Shown: positions 1-5,116, counted from the first letter of the stretch. The stretch: 8,200 nt of DNA from Acholeplasmataceae bacterium (GCA_030656435.1 JAUSOA010000229.1:1-8200); one strand, 5' to 3'. Made by a program: numbers and translations. Notes: generated by a model not told the origin, from the letters alone.

Positions 1-12
1 TACCTTTTATTC

Positions 13-78
13 CTATTTTATAAAATAGAAGAAGCCTTGATAAGATTTATGGGAAATTTTTCACAACTTTGTGGATAA
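13..78. other. Non-coding left edge with a palindrome and one DnaA-box match
   Basis: No gene is visible in positions 1-94. Positions 13-28 form a perfect 16-bp AT palindrome (CTATTTTA/TAAAATAG). Positions 70-78 read TGTGGATAA, the exact complement of the DnaA box TTATCCACA, and CACAA-CT-TTGTG at 62-73 adds a short dyad. One isolated box is weak evidence for an origin or a DnaA-controlled promoter, and the flanking gene lies outside the window. Confidence 0.3.
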
Positions 79-94
79 CTTTTCGATTATAAAC

Positions 95-128
95 AAAAAA
101 AGCACCTTTCTCAATGAAAAGTACTTTT
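95..128 (-). terminator. Intrinsic terminator downstream of folT
   Basis: Read on the minus strand, an 11-bp stem AAGTACTTTTC/GAAAGGTGCTT type (two or three G-U pairs) closes a short ATTG loop and is followed by at least seven Ts. It sits about 25 nt after the folT stop. The plus strand also ends in a T run, so it may work in both directions. A second hairpin (AAGACATA/TATGTCTT, 140-159) overlaps the folT stop codon and has T-rich sequence after it on the plus strand. Confidence 0.75.
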
Positions 129-150
129 TCAACAGTCTGAAGACATATTT

Positions 151-684
151 CTATGTCTTTATTTTTTGAGGCTGTAAGCTGTACTGCTCGTGAAATGGTA
201 TAAGCTTTCGATAAACATCTTTAACTAATACAAAGATAATAATCGAATTGAATGGTATTAATGCCATACGAAGAACAAGCAACGCGAGTGTTGTTTCTCT
301 ACCAAAGTGAATATATAGAGCAAATGTGTTGGACAGTGATACAAGAATATAAGTGAGTGGCACTACGTAGGCTAACTTATATGGCTGATACCTTTTATGC
401 AACAAGATTCCAGGTACCATTCCCCAAATCATTGGTCCAATCACAAATAACGGCAGATAACCTTGACCTGCAATCATCACTCCAATTCCATCGCCGACAA
501 AGCCCATGATGACTCCATAAACTGGACCTAATATGATGCTTCCTAATATAATAGGAATTGCATAAAACGGTAATCCAAAATTAGAAATTCCAAGTGCGTA
601 TTTGAAAAATACGTCGATCACAATACTAACTGCAGCAAGCGATGCTGCCAAAACAAGCTTTTGAACAGATAAATTCCCTTTCAT
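151..684 (-). CDS. folT: Folate ECF transporter S component FolT
   Basis: This is an integral membrane substrate-binding (S) subunit of an energy-coupling factor transporter. It is expected to bind folates and to work with the shared EcfA/A'/T module encoded elsewhere. The protein is 177 aa, the usual size for FolT. About five to six hydrophobic segments cover residues 10-28, 40-62, 66-95, 104-126 and 133-155, with GVIMGFVGDGIGVMIAGQGY around residues 57-76 resembling the S-component core. The ATG at 684 is chosen, 11 codons inside the longest open frame, because AGGAGGT lies 8-9 nt upstream; starting at 717 would place the start inside the regulatory hairpin. A THF riboswitch directly upstream independently supports folate as substrate. 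It is a single-gene transcription unit with its own promoter and terminator. Confidence 0.88.
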   Translation of the reverse strand: MKGNLSVQKLVLAASLAAVSIVIDVFFKYALGISNFGLPFYAIPIILGSIILGPVYGVIMGFVGDGIGVMIAGQGYLPLFVIGPMIWGMVPGILLHKRYQPYKLAYVVPLTYILVSLSNTFALYIHFGRETTLALLVLRMALIPFNSIIIFVLVKDVYRKLIPFHEQYSLQPQKIKT

Positions 685-685
685 G

Positions 686-712
686 AAAAAAGACCTCCTA
701 TTTTTGAGGTCC
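686..712 (-). terminator. Riboswitch expression platform: terminator hairpin that also buries the folT RBS
   Basis: On the minus strand GACCTC (711-706) pairs with GAGGTC (697-692) around an 8-nt loop, with a G-U pair at 712/691, and is followed by a run of six Ts (691-686) ending one base before the ATG. The 3' arm contains the Shine-Dalgarno AGGAGG, so the same hairpin can terminate transcription and block translation. An alternative helix pairs GTCCGC (734-729), part of the aptamer 3' core, with GTGGAC (714-709). It would destroy both the aptamer and this hairpin, a classic OFF-switch arrangement. Confidence 0.75.
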
Positions 713-722
713 ACCATAATTG

Positions 723-818
723 CTTACAGCGGACGCATTAGAAAACCGCCACTTACGTGTTCGTTCTAATCCGACATCCCATGATTAGACACTTAACGCT
801 TTCTAATTACTCTGCAAG
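723..818 (-). promoter_or_regulatory. Tetrahydrofolate (THF) riboswitch
   Basis: The minus strand carries the recognisable THF-aptamer segments GCGTTAAGTG (799-790), GGGATGTCG (780-772), ACGA (764-761) and GCGTCCGC (736-729), in the order seen in folT-linked THF riboswitches. The fold is internally consistent: P1 CTTGCAG (818-812) with CTGTAAG (729-723); P2 ATTAGAAA (807-800) with TTTCTAAT (744-737); P3 TCTAATC (789-783) with GATTAGA (771-765), all near-perfect. It lies between a promoter and folT, so THF binding is expected to reduce FolT expression. Very little doubt about the class. Confidence 0.93.
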
Positions 819-821
819 TTC

Positions 822-849
822 ATTATACAAGATTTATTTTTATTTCACA
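822..849 (-). promoter_or_regulatory. Promoter of the THF riboswitch-folT transcript
   Basis: A perfect TATAAT (827-822) lies 4 nt before the aptamer P1, so transcription would begin at about 815, at the edge of the riboswitch. The -35 is weak (TGTGAA at 849-844, spacer 16). It starts just after the ung terminator, so folT is transcribed separately from ung. Confidence 0.65.
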
Positions 850-858
850 TGAAAAACG

Positions 859-880
859 AAAAAAAAGACAGTTTCCTGTC
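859..880 (-). terminator. Intrinsic terminator of the sipW-ung operon
   Basis: GACAG (880-876), tetraloop GAAA, CTGTC (871-867), then eight Ts (866-859) on the minus strand. It begins 1-2 nt after the ung stop codon. Confidence 0.88.
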
Positions 881-881
881 A

Positions 882-1529
882 TTATAATTCCCAGTCAATA
901 GGTTTAATTTGATGATTAATCAGGAATTGATTGGTTTTAGAAAAAGGTTTTGAACCAAAAAATCCTCGATGAGCAGACAGTGGTGAAGGGTGAACAGATG
1001 TCAAAATCAGATGCTTTGGGTTATTTAAATAAGCTTTAAATTGGATTGCATGTGATCCCCACAATATAAATACAACAGGAGTATCTTTTTCATTAATTCT
1101 CTTGACAACTTCCAAAGTAAACTCTTCCCATCCCTTTTTTTGGTGACTCATCGGCTCATGCAAAATAACAGTAAGTACTGTATTGAGTAATAAGACCCCT
1201 TGTTTCGCCCAGGAAGAAAGATTACCAGTCGTCGGGTATTTGATAGATAGATCATCTACAAGTTCTTTATAGATGTTTTTTAGGCTTGGTGGGTATGCAC
1301 CTTTTTCAACCGAAAAGGATAGTCCATGAGCTTGTCCGATGTTATGATAAGGATCTTGTCCAATAATCACGACCTTAACTTCATTATAGGGTGTGAGCTT
1401 AAAGCAAGAAAGTCTGTCATCCTTTGGTGGAAGAATTGTTTTATTTTTGTCTTCTTCCTTCAAAAATTGGACTAGCTTTTGGAAATATGGTTTATTCAAT
1501 TCTTCATGAATCAAATCATTCCACAGCAT
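882..1529 (-). CDS. ung: Uracil-DNA glycosylase, family 1
   Basis: Removes uracil from DNA (from dUTP incorporation or cytosine deamination) to start base excision repair in the cytoplasm. The 215-aa protein has the family 1 signatures: GQDPYH at 57-62 with the water-activating Asp59, the SFSV uracil-stacking Phe72, LLLN with Asn116, and HPSPLSA with His180 followed by the DNA-intercalating loop to about residue 190. Length is normal for bacterial Ung. A small oddity is VILHEPMSH at 121-129, where the family usually has an Arg-Ala-Gly type turn after LTV. The ATG at 1529 lies inside the end of the upstream signal peptidase gene (14-nt overlap), with AGAGGA 8 nt upstream, so translation is probably coupled. 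It is the last gene of the sipW-like operon. Confidence 0.96.
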   Translation of the reverse strand: MLWNDLIHEELNKPYFQKLVQFLKEEDKNKTILPPKDDRLSCFKLTPYNEVKVVIIGQDPYHNIGQAHGLSFSVEKGAYPPSLKNIYKELVDDLSIKYPTTGNLSSWAKQGVLLLNTVLTVILHEPMSHQKKGWEEFTLEVVKRINEKDTPVVFILWGSHAIQFKAYLNNPKHLILTSVHPSPLSAHRGFFGSKPFSKTNQFLINHQIKPIDWEL

Positions 1530-2076
1530 TATGTTTATCCTCTGGTTTTTTCTTAATTAATTTAATGATAATAACAACAATAATTACATTGACGATGATT
1601 AATCCTAAGAAGATAGGGTTTTCCAAAAGTATTAATGCAAAGATGATAATAAATCCTACCCAAGGTATTTTAAAGGATACGATTCCCACAATGTCTTCAT
1701 CATATAAAGTCCAAGGATCTGCATAATTTCTTCCCTCTGGAACAGTTTCATAGGTGCGAATACCATCAACTACTTCGATAGAGAAAATGTAATGGGTTAC
1801 CATTTCTTTTCTACCATCATTATTAAGATCTGTTCTAAATGTGATTGGGTCGCCAACTTTTAAATCATCTAAGTCAACCTTGGTAGTAATAATAACATCT
1901 CCAACATTATAAACTGGAACCATCGAAGGTGTGAGTACAGCAAAGCCTTTAAATCCTAAAATATCCATAGTCTTATTTGGTGCGACTACTTCGAGTGCGA
2001 TAAAGATAAAAAGGATCGATGAGATCGTATAGAACAAGATATTTAAGATTCTTTTCTTCATAGATTGTTTTTCCAT
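1516..2076 (-). CDS. sipW: SipW-type signal peptidase I (second active copy)
   Basis: Membrane signal peptidase of the ER/SipW type (S26B), which cleaves signal peptides using a Ser-His dyad rather than the Ser-Lys of normal bacterial SPase I. Numbering from the ATG at 2076 (186 aa): N-terminal membrane segment about 10-31, catalytic Ser51 in LTPSMVP, VGDVI at 58-62, VGD at 74-76, and His95 in VTHYI. Two hydrophobic segments near the C-terminus (about 135-174) end in a Lys-rich tail. The start at 2076 is preferred because AAGG lies 5 nt upstream; a GTG at 2082 is in frame but overlaps that AAGG. The stop is TGA. The natural substrates are probably the two SipW-class proteins at 3693-4845, by analogy with B. 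subtilis SipW acting on TasA/TapA. Confidence 0.87.
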   Translation of the reverse strand: MEKQSMKKRILNILFYTISSILFIFIALEVVAPNKTMDILGFKGFAVLTPSMVPVYNVGDVIITTKVDLDDLKVGDPITFRTDLNNDGRKEMVTHYIFSIEVVDGIRTYETVPEGRNYADPWTLYDEDIVGIVSFKIPWVGFIIIFALILLENPIFLGLIIVNVIIVVIIIKLIKKKPEDKHNAVE

Positions 2077-2087
2077 ATCCACCTTAA

Positions 2088-2116
2088 TAAAAGAAACCTA
2101 CTTTAAAAGAAGGTTT
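2088..2116 (-). terminator. Possible weak attenuator hairpin inside the sipW operon
   Basis: AAACCT (2116-2111) pairs with AGGTTT (2099-2094), continued after one U-U mismatch by CTT/AAG around a tight loop, then T-rich sequence TCTTTTATT. It covers the stop codon of the upstream gene and lies just before the start of the second active SipW gene. The loop is small and the T run is interrupted, so partial termination or an RNA-processing/stability role is possible but unproven. Confidence 0.3.
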
Positions 2117-2726
2117 ACTTTTTCTTTTTCTCGTTTATAAAGAAATAATGCACTAGACCAAGGATTAGAACGTGTGTACTTAACATAACCAAGTAACCTC
2201 TTAAATTAGATGATGTAAAGTAGATGACTCCAAGAAAAGATGATTCTCTAACAAAAGTAAAGTCTAAATCCTCTATTTGGACTGTATATCTTATAAAACC
2301 ATCAAATGATGTATCAATTTCGCCTAATTCTTCTCTTATCTCAACCACTGTTTCAACCCAATAGGCTGAAGTTGAATATCTTCCATAGACGATGACCTTG
2401 TCACCGACTTCTATATCCTCTAGCTTGAAGGGATGCACAGTAACTACTCTTTGATATAATTCGGTATCAAGTTCTTGTGTGTTAGGAATGGCAATCATAT
2501 TTGCATATCCTAGAACATTAATTGCACGATTGGGTAGCACTAATGGTAATGTGATAAAAAGTATATGTAGGAAAGCTATTCCAGTAACAATCTTAAAGAT
2601 TGTTTTTTTGTTTATTTTTTTTCTTATTCTTTTTGTTTTCTCTAGTTGTACTTTTTCACCAATGTTGCTGTTTTTCTGCTTTTTAAGCTGAAGGATTAGC
2701 TCATCGGTTGTCATAAAATCAGTCAA
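2115..2726 (-). CDS. Catalytically dead SipW-like signal peptidase homologue
   Basis: A 203-aa membrane protein with the same plan as its two neighbours: membrane segment about 43-64, the P-N-x-x-x-x-V-x-G element at 65-73 matching their post-membrane segment, LEDIEVGDKV at 102-111 aligning with their LKVGD box, and a C-terminal membrane segment about 177-197 with a Lys tail. The catalytic residues are gone: the Ser position falls on Thr83 or Gln84 (IPNTQE instead of TPSMVP or TQSMEP), and the THYI His is replaced in WVETVVEI (about Thr126). It also has a Lys-rich N-terminal extension of about 42 residues, probably cytoplasmic. The TTG at 2726 is used because GGATGTGA ends 4 nt before it; ATG at 2714 is an alternative. 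It begins 11 nt after the upstream stop, and that stop (TAG) overlaps the SD. The intact frame suggests a retained non-catalytic role, for example as a partner subunit; this is inference. Confidence 0.72.
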   Translation of the reverse strand: MTDFMTTDELILQLKKQKNSNIGEKVQLEKTKRIRKKINKKTIFKIVTGIAFLHILFITLPLVLPNRAINVLGYANMIAIPNTQELDTELYQRVVTVHPFKLEDIEVGDKVIVYGRYSTSAYWVETVVEIREELGEIDTSFDGFIRYTVQIEDLDFTFVRESSFLGVIYFTSSNLRGYLVMLSTHVLILGLVHYFFINEKKKK

Positions 2727-2737
2727 GTTATCACATC

Positions 2738-3307
2738 CTACGTTTCTTTCGTTTCTACCACTTCAATCTTTTCTTTCTTTCCTGATTTCACTAAATAGAC
2801 AATTGATCCAATGACAATTAAATTTACAGATACTGCAGCAATTCCGAAGGGGCTCTTAATAAAATTCACGAAGACTCCAAGTTGACGAATTCTAAATGCA
2901 TAGACTCCGATAATATCCGAGTCTTTTAAAATCCATGTGTCCGGTACTGTGCTTCCATAACGATTGGTTCTAAATATTCGATCTCCATCGTTATTTTCAG
3001 TAATTGTATGTATGTAATGTGTGACAATTTCTTTTGTTCCATTATAGTCGATATCGGCTCTAAAGGTAATAATATCACCGACTTTGAGTTTATCTACATT
3101 TGGGTTAAGTACAACCACCATGTCGTCAACATCAATGACGGGTTCCATACTTTGTGTTACAACAACGAAGGGCTTGAATTGAAACACCTTTATTGTCATA
3201 TTCGGCATAAATACTTCTAGTAAAATATAGAGAACCAATAAGCCTGATACTACAAAAAAGGCTATAGATCCTGCTGTCTTTAAAGTTTTTTTCGTTTCAG
3301 TTTTCAT
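2738..3307 (-). CDS. sipW: SipW-type signal peptidase I (first active copy)
   Basis: A 189-aa membrane signal peptidase of the Ser-His (archaeal/ER/SipW) class. Membrane segment about 12-33; catalytic Ser53 in VTQSMEP; VGD at 76-78; catalytic His97 in VTHYI; candidate third residue Asp in PD (122-123) or KDSD (128-131); C-terminal membrane segment about 150-172 and a charged tail. The ATG at 3307 has GAGGGG 9 nt upstream. It is the first gene of a unit that continues with the inactive homologue, a second active copy and ung. It has its own promoter, so it is not obviously under the c-di-GMP switch that controls its likely substrates. It resembles the second active copy in PN-x-T, SM-x-P, LKVGD and EIVTHYI, which suggests duplication followed by divergence. 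Confidence 0.88.
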   Translation of the reverse strand: MKTETKKTLKTAGSIAFFVVSGLLVLYILLEVFMPNMTIKVFQFKPFVVVTQSMEPVIDVDDMVVVLNPNVDKLKVGDIITFRADIDYNGTKEIVTHYIHTITENNDGDRIFRTNRYGSTVPDTWILKDSDIIGVYAFRIRQLGVFVNFIKSPFGIAAVSVNLIVIGSIVYLVKSGKKEKIEVVETKET

Positions 3308-3348
3308 TATACCAATCCCCTCGAGGTAGATTTTAAAATATCGAGAAA

Positions 3349-3377
3349 ATTATATCATAAAAAACGAAAAAAGTTAA
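3349..3377 (-). promoter_or_regulatory. Promoter of the sipW-like/ung operon
   Basis: Extended -10 TGATATAAT (3357-3349) with TTAACT (3377-3372) as a -35 at 17-nt spacing. The expected start is about 3342, giving a leader of about 35 nt before the ATG. Confidence 0.7.
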
Positions 3378-3408
3378 TAGATTCCTAAATTATTGAAGTT
3401 ATTAACTT
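3371..3408. promoter_or_regulatory. Possible operator: repeated AAGTTA/TAACTT half-sites at the sipW promoter
   Basis: A 13-bp dyad AAGTTA-N-TAACTT occupies 3396-3408. A third copy of the half-site (AAGTTAAT on the plus strand, 3371-3378) overlaps the -35. The 25-bp spacing between these sites is compatible with a repressor or activator binding there, but AT-rich sequence makes such dyads common. Confidence 0.3.
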
Positions 3409-3542
3409 TAATTGTTTGAATATGGTGCCGAATAGGAATCAGAACCTGATTCACCCAGGGTGATATCAGTAACTGTCTGAAGCGCTATATAAGCAACATT
3501 TTCATAAATAGCAATATTACTATATAAATATGTATTGTAGTT
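3408..3542 (-). pseudogene. Possible remnant of a small coding sequence in the 385-bp gap
   Basis: The stretch between the second exported-protein gene and the first sipW gene (3308-3692) has no intact gene. Inside it, a startless 44-codon open frame on the minus strand ends at TAA 3410-3408 and is locally richer in GC than its surroundings. Its deduced end includes ALQTVTDITLGESGSDSYSA, which looks protein-like but matches nothing I recognise. A frame change near 3525 would connect it to GTG at 3564. The same DNA can form two adjacent perfect hairpins, GAATCAG/CTGATTC (3436-3452) and TCACCC/GGGTGA (3451-3463), so a structured RNA is an equal alternative. Confidence 0.22.
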
Positions 3543-3637
3543 TTAAAAATTTAACGTTTTTCACTATTACTTAAATATGTGATGTTTCGTTCTGAGGACT
3601 ATCCTGCTTTCCTCATATTTATAAAATCTACTTTTTT

Positions 3638-3670
3638 TGAAATAAAAGCAGCTAATTTTTTTAGCTGCTT
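3638..3670 (-). terminator. Terminator of the two-gene exported-protein operon
   Basis: AAGCAGCTAA (3670-3661 on the minus strand) pairs perfectly with TTAGCTGCTT (3655-3646) across a 5-A loop, followed by TTTTATTT. It lies 23 nt after the stop of the second exported-protein gene and separates the c-di-GMP-controlled transcript from the sipW promoter. Confidence 0.88.
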
Positions 3671-3692
3671 AAGTTCATCATTAGTTTTAAAA

Positions 3693-4220
3693 TTATGGAG
3701 TTACTGTGAATGTAAGATCAAATGTGATTTCTTTACCTGCAACTGCAGTATACTCTGTTAAATCCCCTGGTTCTGACATTGTAATTTCAAAATAGAATGT
3801 TACTGTTCCTCCAAGTGCAATTGTAGTTGGGTTGCCGGTTTTTTCAACTACATTTATTAATAAGTATGGATTTTCAACTCCAGCAACTTCGATATTTTCT
3901 ATAAGTACAGAAACTGCTTTATCAGCAATACCTGCTAATAATTCGTCATCTTCCCAAGTTACTTCAAAGCTGATTTCAATTAAAGCACTTTGTTCTTCTG
4001 CATCAACGACACGACCTACAGGTACTAAAACTTTTGTTGAACCACCTTGATCTCCTAAGGTTACATCAATTGTTACTGATTCCCCAGTACCAATTTGTAC
4101 TGATCCACCAACTGCTGCTGTTCCTTCAACTACATTACTTGCCCAATACGCATATGTGAACCCTGATGTGATCACCGCTAACATAATTAATAATCCGATT
4201 AATAAACCTCTTTTGTTCAT
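3693..4220 (-). CDS. TasA/CalY-like exported protein with SipW-class signal peptide (second copy)
   Basis: A 175-aa secreted protein. Residues 1-24 form a signal peptide with a basic N-terminus (NKR), a hydrophobic core and FTYA|YWAS, the typical SipW-cognate cleavage region (Ala followed by an aromatic pair), so the mature protein would begin near Tyr25. The mature part is acidic, cysteine-free and rich in V, T, I and E in alternating patterns, which suggests a beta-sandwich as in TasA/camelysin fibre proteins. LVPVGRV (about 65-71) and the ending ITFDLTFTVTP match positions in the neighbour at 4267-4845 (LVPEGRV; ISFVVSFKVVP), so the two are diverged paralogues. ATG at 4220 with GGGAG 8 nt upstream. 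Transcribed with its neighbour and ended by a strong terminator. Matrix fibre, surface layer or adhesin roles are inferred from family, not shown. Confidence 0.8.
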   Translation of the reverse strand: MNKRGLLIGLLIMLAVITSGFTYAYWASNVVEGTAAVGGSVQIGTGESVTIDVTLGDQGGSTKVLVPVGRVVDAEEQSALIEISFEVTWEDDELLAGIADKAVSVLIENIEVAGVENPYLLINVVEKTGNPTTIALGGTVTFYFEITMSEPGDLTEYTAVAGKEITFDLTFTVTP

Positions 4221-4240
4221 TTTTAAATCTCCCTTTTTCT

Positions 4241-4268
4241 TTTTTGATTTTTTTTATTTTTTTTTTTT
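4241..4268 (-). repeat. Homopolymer A-tract in the spacer between the two exported-protein genes
   Basis: On the coding strand the 46-nt spacer is almost entirely A: a run of 12 (4268-4257) that begins within the stop codon of the upstream gene, one T, a run of 8 (4255-4248), then A-rich sequence leading to the GGGAG Shine-Dalgarno. No hairpin is visible, so this is read-through spacer. Such tracts can slip in replication or transcription and may enhance translation initiation. Confidence 0.75.
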
Positions 4269-4845
4269 AATTTAAATCTCTTGGAACTACCTTAAAGCTT
4301 ACGACAAAGCTAATTGTTGCTCCTTTAATACTGTTGAAGGCTGCCTCGCCATCACCAACATTAACCATCTCAAGACCTAAGCCTCTTTCAGCTGCCTCAT
4401 TTGGATCAATGGGCTCTATCAACCTAACTACTAATTGAACAGTAACTGTACTGTTAAATAGTTCATACTCGAATGAATCTCCACCAGTTGCTATCTGTAT
4501 ATCTACAAGATGAGCATAAGTTGTAGAATCACCAATTTTAACATCAATTGCTTCTACAAGTAAATTCATGCTTTGAACTAGAGTCTTATCAATTGATACA
4601 TCATAAGTGAATGTAACTTGATCAACTTCTCCTTCAAAGTAAACTCGACCTTCTGGAACTAACATCCCAGTAAATGAGTCGCTTGTTTCCTCGATAATCA
4701 GATTTGCGTCTTCTCCCTCGAAACGGATGACCACATTACCGATACTGGAAACATCTTGCCAATATGCGAAGGCAGCAGTTGATGTGAAGCCAAGTGCAAT
4801 AATTAACATGATGATTATTCCAATCGGAATATACTGTTTGACCAC
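4267..4845 (-). CDS. TasA/CalY-like exported protein with SipW-class signal peptide (first copy)
   Basis: A 192-aa secreted protein. Signal peptide residues 1-27 end in TAAFA|YWQD, a SipW-type cleavage site, with a hydrophobic core at about 6-24. The mature part is acidic, has no cysteine, and alternates hydrophobic and polar residues as expected for a beta-sandwich; LVPEGRV near residues 62-68 and the C-terminal ISFVVSFKVVP are shared with the next gene. The start is GTG at 4845, fixed by a strong AGGAGG 9 nt upstream. It is the first gene after the c-di-GMP riboswitch. TasA-family proteins form extracellular fibres or surface coats in Bacillus, and the SipW-type peptidases encoded just downstream are the likely processing enzymes. 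I assign the family from signal peptide, composition and context rather than strong motif identity. Confidence 0.8.
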   Translation of the reverse strand: MVKQYIPIGIIIMLIIALGFTSTAAFAYWQDVSSIGNVVIRFEGEDANLIIEETSDSFTGMLVPEGRVYFEGEVDQVTFTYDVSIDKTLVQSMNLLVEAIDVKIGDSTTYAHLVDIQIATGGDSFEYELFNSTVTVQLVVRLIEPIDPNEAAERGLGLEMVNVGDGEAAFNSIKGATISFVVSFKVVPRDLN

Positions 4846-4866
4846 AATAATTCGCCTCCTCTTTCT

Positions 4867-4905
4867 AAATAAAATAAAGCCAACATGTTTTCACACGTCG
4901 ACTCT
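4867..4905 (-). terminator. Conditional terminator of the c-di-GMP riboswitch
   Basis: GTCGACGTGT (4902-4893) pairs with ACATGTTGGC (4888-4879) around a GAAA tetraloop, ten pairs including some G-U, extendable by AGA/TTT, and is followed by TTTATTTTATTT. It ends only 22 nt before the GTG start and lies between riboswitch and gene, so it would silence the operon unless prevented. ACGTTTGAC (4942-4934) can instead pair with GTCGACGT (4902-4895), one bulged U, as an antiterminator. Confidence 0.75.
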
Positions 4906-4976
4906 AATGTCATTTAAAATAAAATGCCATATTGTCAAACGTAGAATTTAAATCCACAAATAGTAGATTTTCTTCT

Positions 4977-5052
4977 AAATGACAACTGGCTACCTTGTTT
5001 AGGCCCTATAGCTTTGCGTCCCGGGATTCCTCCAGGTTTGCCTTTAACATTT
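4977..5052 (-). promoter_or_regulatory. Cyclic-di-GMP-I (GEMM-I) riboswitch
   Basis: The minus strand carries the GEMM-I hallmarks in order: GGCAAACC (5042-5035); a short stem GGA/TCC closed by a GGAA (GNRA) tetraloop (5033-5024); the near-invariant GGGACGCAAAGC (5022-5011); GGCCTAAAC (5005-4997), which holds the tetraloop receptor; and GGTAGCCAG (4994-4986). P3 is GCTAT with GGTAGC (5012-5008/4993-4989). A closing helix can form from AAATG (5052-5048) with CATTT (4981-4977), continued by TAA/TTG. It sits about 30 nt after a consensus promoter and 131 nt before the first exported-protein gene, so c-di-GMP controls that operon. The class call is very secure; the ON direction is inference. Confidence 0.95.
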
Positions 5053-5087
5053 GTGACTGAAAGATGTATTTCACATTTTTCACTCAT

Positions 5088-5116
5088 ATTATATACTACT
5101 TATTCCAACGTGTCAA
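5088..5116 (-). promoter_or_regulatory. Perfect-consensus SigA promoter of the riboswitch operon
   Basis: TTGACA (5116-5111), exactly 17 nt, TATAAT (5093-5088). Transcription should start near 5081. A promoter this strong placed before a riboswitch and terminator implies that control is exerted mainly after initiation. Confidence 0.88.

Noticed and set aside
684..717. Longer folT start at 717 adding 11 residues
   Set aside because: These codons lie in the riboswitch terminator hairpin, and the AGGAGGT Shine-Dalgarno is correctly placed only for the ATG at 684.
1424..2691. Plus-strand open frames of 70-100 codons opposite ung and the peptidase genes
   Set aside because: They are antisense to strong coding sequence and lack RBS and promoter signals.
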